From Rhyacophila brunnea (lineage: Eukaryota; Arthropoda; Insecta; Trichoptera; Rhyacophilidae): 64,000 nucleotides of DNA. Under the pieces are notes generated by a model. The model worked only from the letters and a program-made list of their open reading frames with translations. It was not told the DNA's origin and did not search any database. This document shows, in pieces, positions 55,101-61,100 of this stretch. The stretch's first letter is position 1. Each line of letters starts with the position of its first letter. Where the stretch lies: assembly GCA_022495005.1 (NCBI GenBank), contig JAGYXB010001065.1, positions 124,001 through 188,000 on the forward strand. The letters are read 5' to 3'. A program made the position numbers and the translations under genes.

Positions 55101-58100
55101 TCAAATCAAGTAACATTTATTAAATTATAGTGATGTCAAAATCATTACATATAGAGTCCGGGTTAACTATGCTCATTTCTTTTGTAAATAATTACAAAAG
55201 GTTAAGTATTGCGAATGTTTCAAATTTAAAATTGTTATAATTAATAAAATTATTATCACCATTACCAACTTAGTTTTGTTCTTGCCAGATCTAGCATTTT
55301 GGAATAGGTAACAAAAAAAATATATTTGACGAATAACGTTTAATCTAGCATTTTCGATATTACAAACAAATTAAAATTATCATAATGATAGCCTTTTCTA
55401 CCTTATTTAATAATATATATTATCAAAAAATGTTACAAATAATATTTAATGTTGATTACATTTTATTAGTCTTGTCGTGAAACCATACATTTTTCTTTAA
55501 TCCTTGTTTTTCAAAATCATTGTTAATAATCATGTTTTTGTTAAATACATACTTACTTAGTTGTTTTTACACCGTTTTTATATTTTGATATTTGGTTTAA
55601 GGTTACCCGTCGTTCTTAATGTCAGTATGAGAGAATATTGGGTTTAAGAAAAGATGTTAAGAAACTCTTCTTTTACCTTTTTAACTGACCTGAACTTCAG
55701 TTAGTATGAAAATTAGTGGAACAGCGATTCTCTATTCAACTTCAATTTCATTCATTTTTACTCCATCTCTATCGAAGAAGGTTTTCTTCATCATCTTTAG
55801 ATGTTACCCTTAATAATTTCTGATGGTCATTCCTGTTTAGATAAAAAAAAAACTTTCTAGTCCACGTGCTGTCTCACTAATAGACAGTTGCAATGGCGAA
55901 ATTGTATAAATTGGGCATTGAATTGGCAACTCATCTATCATATTCCTTGAGTTGCCCCAAGCGACCTCTTTCTGTTTCACGAATTAAAAAAAAATCGCGC
56001 AGTGGGATGAATCAATCATCGCTGCAGTAAATTGCTATTTTGCATAGTTCGACCAAAACTATTTTTCAGACGGCACGAAAAAAATGTAAAATCATTGAAC
56101 CAAGTGCGTAGTTGGAAAAGAATGCGATGTCGAAAAATATAATTATTTTATGTAAAGCTAACTTCGTTGTATAACCGCCATCTGTGAAAGTCTATATGAT
56201 TGGTTTAGAAGTGAAAATGTTAATTTACCCACTAACAACAATATAGTTTTAATTAATTTTCCGGCATCCAGCCATTAATGTTTACACAAATTTTTGTATA
56301 ATCGATTTTTCGCGCTGTTAATTCTTTGCGAGGTATTATTACAATTGAATAATGTTTTTCTCTTCTTCTACATTTTTTTTTTACAAATATTGGTGTCATA
56401 TTTTATTGTGTTGTTAACTAAAAATGTTATACTTTTACGAATATACATTTAAAAAATATCGTCGGTGTTTTGTAAAAAGGGCGAATTAACCAAAATGCTA
56501 CTTTACAGGAGGAGGATTTTTAACTTTTGACATTTATTTGTTTTTTACCTGTAGATGATTATAAATATCTAAAAAGTTTATAATAAAGCTTAGAAATAAT
56601 ACTGTCATTATAATAGGTATTATTATATGATATTTTAATAGGCCTAATATGTTACATTTGCTTTTTATTTTGTAATTTTAATTAATTTAATTTTAGTCGA
56701 TTATCGTTTTTAAGTACTTTCCTGTAGAGATAAAAATTCGCCATTTTTACATAACAAAGCTAGTAGGGTACATATTGTATTTTCATTCAAATCTCGATTT
56801 CGCCAAAATGGTTGATTCGCCCTTTTTACAAAACAACGACGATATAATTATTGCTCCAAACAGTCTAAGCAATCAAAACGTCTAAACTAATGTTTCTCAA
56901 ATGCATACTTTTTAATCATTTCAACATAGATGTTAGACTTGGCTTTAGACTTAGAGATGGCGTAATGCAGGATATTTAAAAATGTGTAATTTTAATATAC
57001 GTAATAGTAAGAAAAAATGTAAATGAATTGAAAATTAATACAGGTAAAATTAAATTTCAACAAATGAAATAATAATAACATAATTTTAACATTAATGATT
57101 TTCCCTTCTTCATTATGACAAGGTTTATCACCTGGTATACCAACTAAATCACTCAAACTTTTCTGAAATTTAAGTAAACGGCTGTAGAAGAAAAAAGGAA
57201 TTTGAAGAATTACGTCGTAAATGGCAATCAATCTGGAAGAATATTAATATTAAAATAGACACATTAGGAAAATAGGTGAAAAAATGTAAAATTGCAATAA
57301 TCAACATATTACGAAGCTAGTTCTTCACTGCGTAACGTACCAGTTTCATCGATGGTAGCAGAGTAATATGTATTATATAACAATGCTGTAAACACGTGAA
57401 ATGTTGACCACTACCTAGATGCAGTGTGTTTTCAATCATTCATACATATTTATTTGAGCTGATCTGTATGTCTATAAACAGGTGTTTTTTATTATTATTC
57501 ACCAGTGAGTCAATATCTACAAATTGTGATTTGCCTTTCCTGTGGGAACTTTCCGATTACTGATATAAATTACTTTAATCGGTGCCTCTAAAGAGTAACC
57601 GTATGCAATTTTCCATGTAACCTGTAACATGTAACATAATGTGTCCACACACATGATTTCATCCCCCGCAGAGTACTCACACAAAAATATTGTAAAAGAA
57701 AGTTTCCTTTGCCAGATTAATTTTAGTAATAACCAGTGGCGACCGGTGAGTTATTTTACTGGGAGTTCACTTTTTTCACCTGTTGACTGCAGTAAAAAGG
57801 CATTTGCCTTCATCAAAACTTCACCAAAAATTCAAAAAAACTATTGGTTTTTTAATTAAGTACATTTAAAAGAAATCATAAATAACTCACCATTTATTAT
57901 TTGTTGTCCCTCTAAAAACAGTTTTTCTTGAAAAAAAATGGATTTTAAACTTTTACACAAACTGGTTGACACAAACTATTTGTTTTGACCGAATTATTAG
58001 TAGGTACTACCGAAATATCTCGTATCCGGCAGTGACCGGGATTTATTGTTCATTTGTATGAGAAATCCATTCTTCTGTTTTTCATAGACACAAATTTTTC

Positions 58101-61100
58101 AATTACGTGTTTGTTGAAGTCAGGAATCTCTTGTATCATTTTTTTTTCGATACTGAGCATACATAATGCGTTCAATCTTGGTTGCGCGATGGTATTTCTA
58201 CTAAAACACTTAATCCGTTTGAGTGTGGAAAAACATCTTTCGCTTTCCACTGATGTCATCGGAATAGTACAAATTAAGTTTAATAGTAAAATCGTTTCCG
58301 TAAATGTGTCAATGAGACAGGTCTGCTGCTGCTTTTAATACGAAGGCGTTCTTCAAACGTATTAGAATGTTTTTTTAAGTACTCTACATCAAACGGTGCC
58401 ATTTAAAAAAAACTAATGTACACAGTAACTAAAAATATCACATTGAAAAATAATTTAACAAACGCGCACCACCGTTTTACATTAGCAATAAGCGGGAACT
58501 GAATGCCGATCTTGATTTGTTGCAGCCGGAAACCACGACAATATTACAAGCTACAATACTATAACTTGCCAACGCGTGACAATCTCGTCTTCATGTTAGC
58601 AAATGTTTTATTTTATTGAATGTAGGTACAATTATTGAGAATATTACCATGAACAATGCCATTTATCGTTCAATTCGAATAAAAAATAGAACTTCCGCTT
58701 ATGAGAAGCAATATATTAAGGAATGACTTACTTCAATAACATATTAAGAAAATAAGTGACCTGATTTAATGTGGCTCTTGAAAGCAGTAACTCATCAAAA
58801 TTGACATTATTAAAGCATTTATTTAGCCGTGATATTTTACGATTTCCACCCTACCACGCATGTTAAACCACCCCCACAGAGCTAGTTTGGAGAGATATCA
58901 TAATTGATAAACATTGTGAATTTAGTTGTCAAACTGAAAAAAAACTTGAAGTTTATTTTTAAATTGTACTTCGCTTAAATTTGAGAAATGTTGTCAACAT
59001 GTGCGGAAATTTAATATACGTACTGTGAAACGAATTTATTTTTATAATAATATTGAATAAAAATTGTCAAGCAATAATTGTTGTGTAATACGGGCTGTAT
59101 GGTTTTAAAACCGAAGATTCCCGACTTTATTCGAAGTAGGCATTCGGACGTGAGCGACTTGAACCGTCGCTCGCGTAGACCACGTTTCACGATGAAAAAA
59201 CATGTAAATATTGGTTTTACGTGTAACTCTTGCTCATTGCAAAAGCATTAATCGATATAAGATTTCTGGGCGCTTTTCGACAGACGAGCGACACGGTTTA
59301 TCGCTCAAATCTTTAAAATAGCCGGTTAAAAACACATATTAGAATTTGTTTTTGTATATGAATTAGTGACCACGGCAATTAATAGATCAGAACACTTTTA
59401 ATAAATCAAATATAAATGAAATACTTATTTAAAAAAAATCTTTTCGCATAATTTGAGTGGGTGGGTGGGTGTTCACCGCTCGAGCGCTCTCATGAACAAA
59501 TCGCCACTGGTAATAACTATAGGTGTGTTCAGCGTACGTAACAAACAATTCAAGTGAACAATACGATTGCTTGCACAGTAAAGTTACATATATAGTACAA
59601 TTATACCTATTTTTTAAAATATAAATAATTATTATAGAAACCTTATCCCCAAAAAATGTCAAAAAGGAGTGGATGTGATATTTCAAATGCGATCATTAAG
59701 AAGAAATCCTGCGATAAATTTAAATTGGAATGGCTCTCTGAAATCGTCGAAACAGAAATTCCATCTTCAATGTATTCGTAAAAAGCAGCACTCGAAATGG
59801 AAAAGTTTACGAACCGGAGTGCTCGACAATCTTCTAAAGATATTTACAAAGTCATCAAATTTTGTGTATTTTATAAAAACATTGTAAACATGTGATAGAT
59901 TTTTATGATGTTATATTTAGATTATTTTTTTATATCGCATATCTAGCTCAGACTGTCAAAATATTTTTTCTACGAGACGGAGCGATAATTTTACCGATGT
60001 CGTGAATCGGAACGGCGCTGCGGTCCATTTCGAGCCCTGGCAAAAAATAAGAATTGGTGATATATTTGTTCATTCGGAAACAGATTATTGGGTCAAATGC
60101 ATCAAGAAAAAAATTTGAAAAGAGGTCGACTTTTGAAAATAATGACGGAAACACCCGAAAAACGAAAGAATAGGATTCAAAGTCAAAGTGTTAATTATTG
60201 ATAATGTTGATTGATAATTGGCTATAAAAATAAAAATGCTTCTTTGCTGTCGTACAAGATATTCATAGTCATGTATCTAAATACAGAGATATTCTAGAAA
60301 GCTGGGGAAGTAAAAAATATGCGTTCGAATTTGTCGATGTCATTAAAAAAGATTTTTTTGACGAATTACGGAAGTCTCGGTTTCATACATTAATTGTTGA
60401 TGAAAGTACGGATATAATATCTGCAAAAATTGCTAATTTTGTACGTTAATTACTAAATTCCTTCAAAAAGTTTTAATGAAAATTGTATGTGTGTTTGTGG
60501 GGGGGGGGGGGGGGTGTAAATTTACCGCACTGGGTGACGAGTCAGACTGCTTAGATGCGTTGATGATCCTCACATACAATGGAAAAATTAGAAGAAACGT
60601 TGCGTATGGTATTTTGACTATATGATTTTTTAATAAACCACTTCTCTTATTCAATGAATAATAATTGTCTCGTGCATATACATACAATAATAAATCCATT
60701 TTTGAAGATAAACACGTCACCCGACGGGACTTATAACCACCGGATTTGCGTCAGTGTGCTTTTAAAATTAAGATACGGGTATCAAACTTAATTACGATGG
60801 TTATAACTTTTTTACATGAGATGCTTATCAATTTTATCGATCTTTAGTAGGTATTTGCATGAGCTGTTTTTAAATGATGTAAGGTTCCATATGATTTTTT
60901 GTTATTTGTGTACAGATTTTTTCTTTCTTCTACGTCTTTGTGTCAAAGAATAATTAATAATATTATCTTTTCCTTGTCCACAGATATTACCACAACTATC
61001 ACCGGCTATTATGGCCGATATAGAAAAGATTATAGACAACAGGCCACAACGGCCACCTATGGTCTCAACCTTAGCTCTTAGAGGTCAAGCGAATGCTGGA

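Larger units (their letters stand above)
59656..60620 (+). pseudogene. hAT transposase, 5' half, broken
   Basis: ATG 59656 begins [32 protein letters not shown], the kind of N-terminus seen before the first core block of ZBED/SCAND3-like hAT proteins, ending at an early TAA. After a region occupied by the 59932-60035 repeat, 60258-60446 reads [20 protein letters not shown] then [18 protein letters not shown] and [22 protein letters not shown] is the conserved motif with the first catalytic Asp. Then comes TAA. Residual similarity may continue past the G-run ([16 protein letters not shown]). The C-terminal half is absent. Confidence 0.75.
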
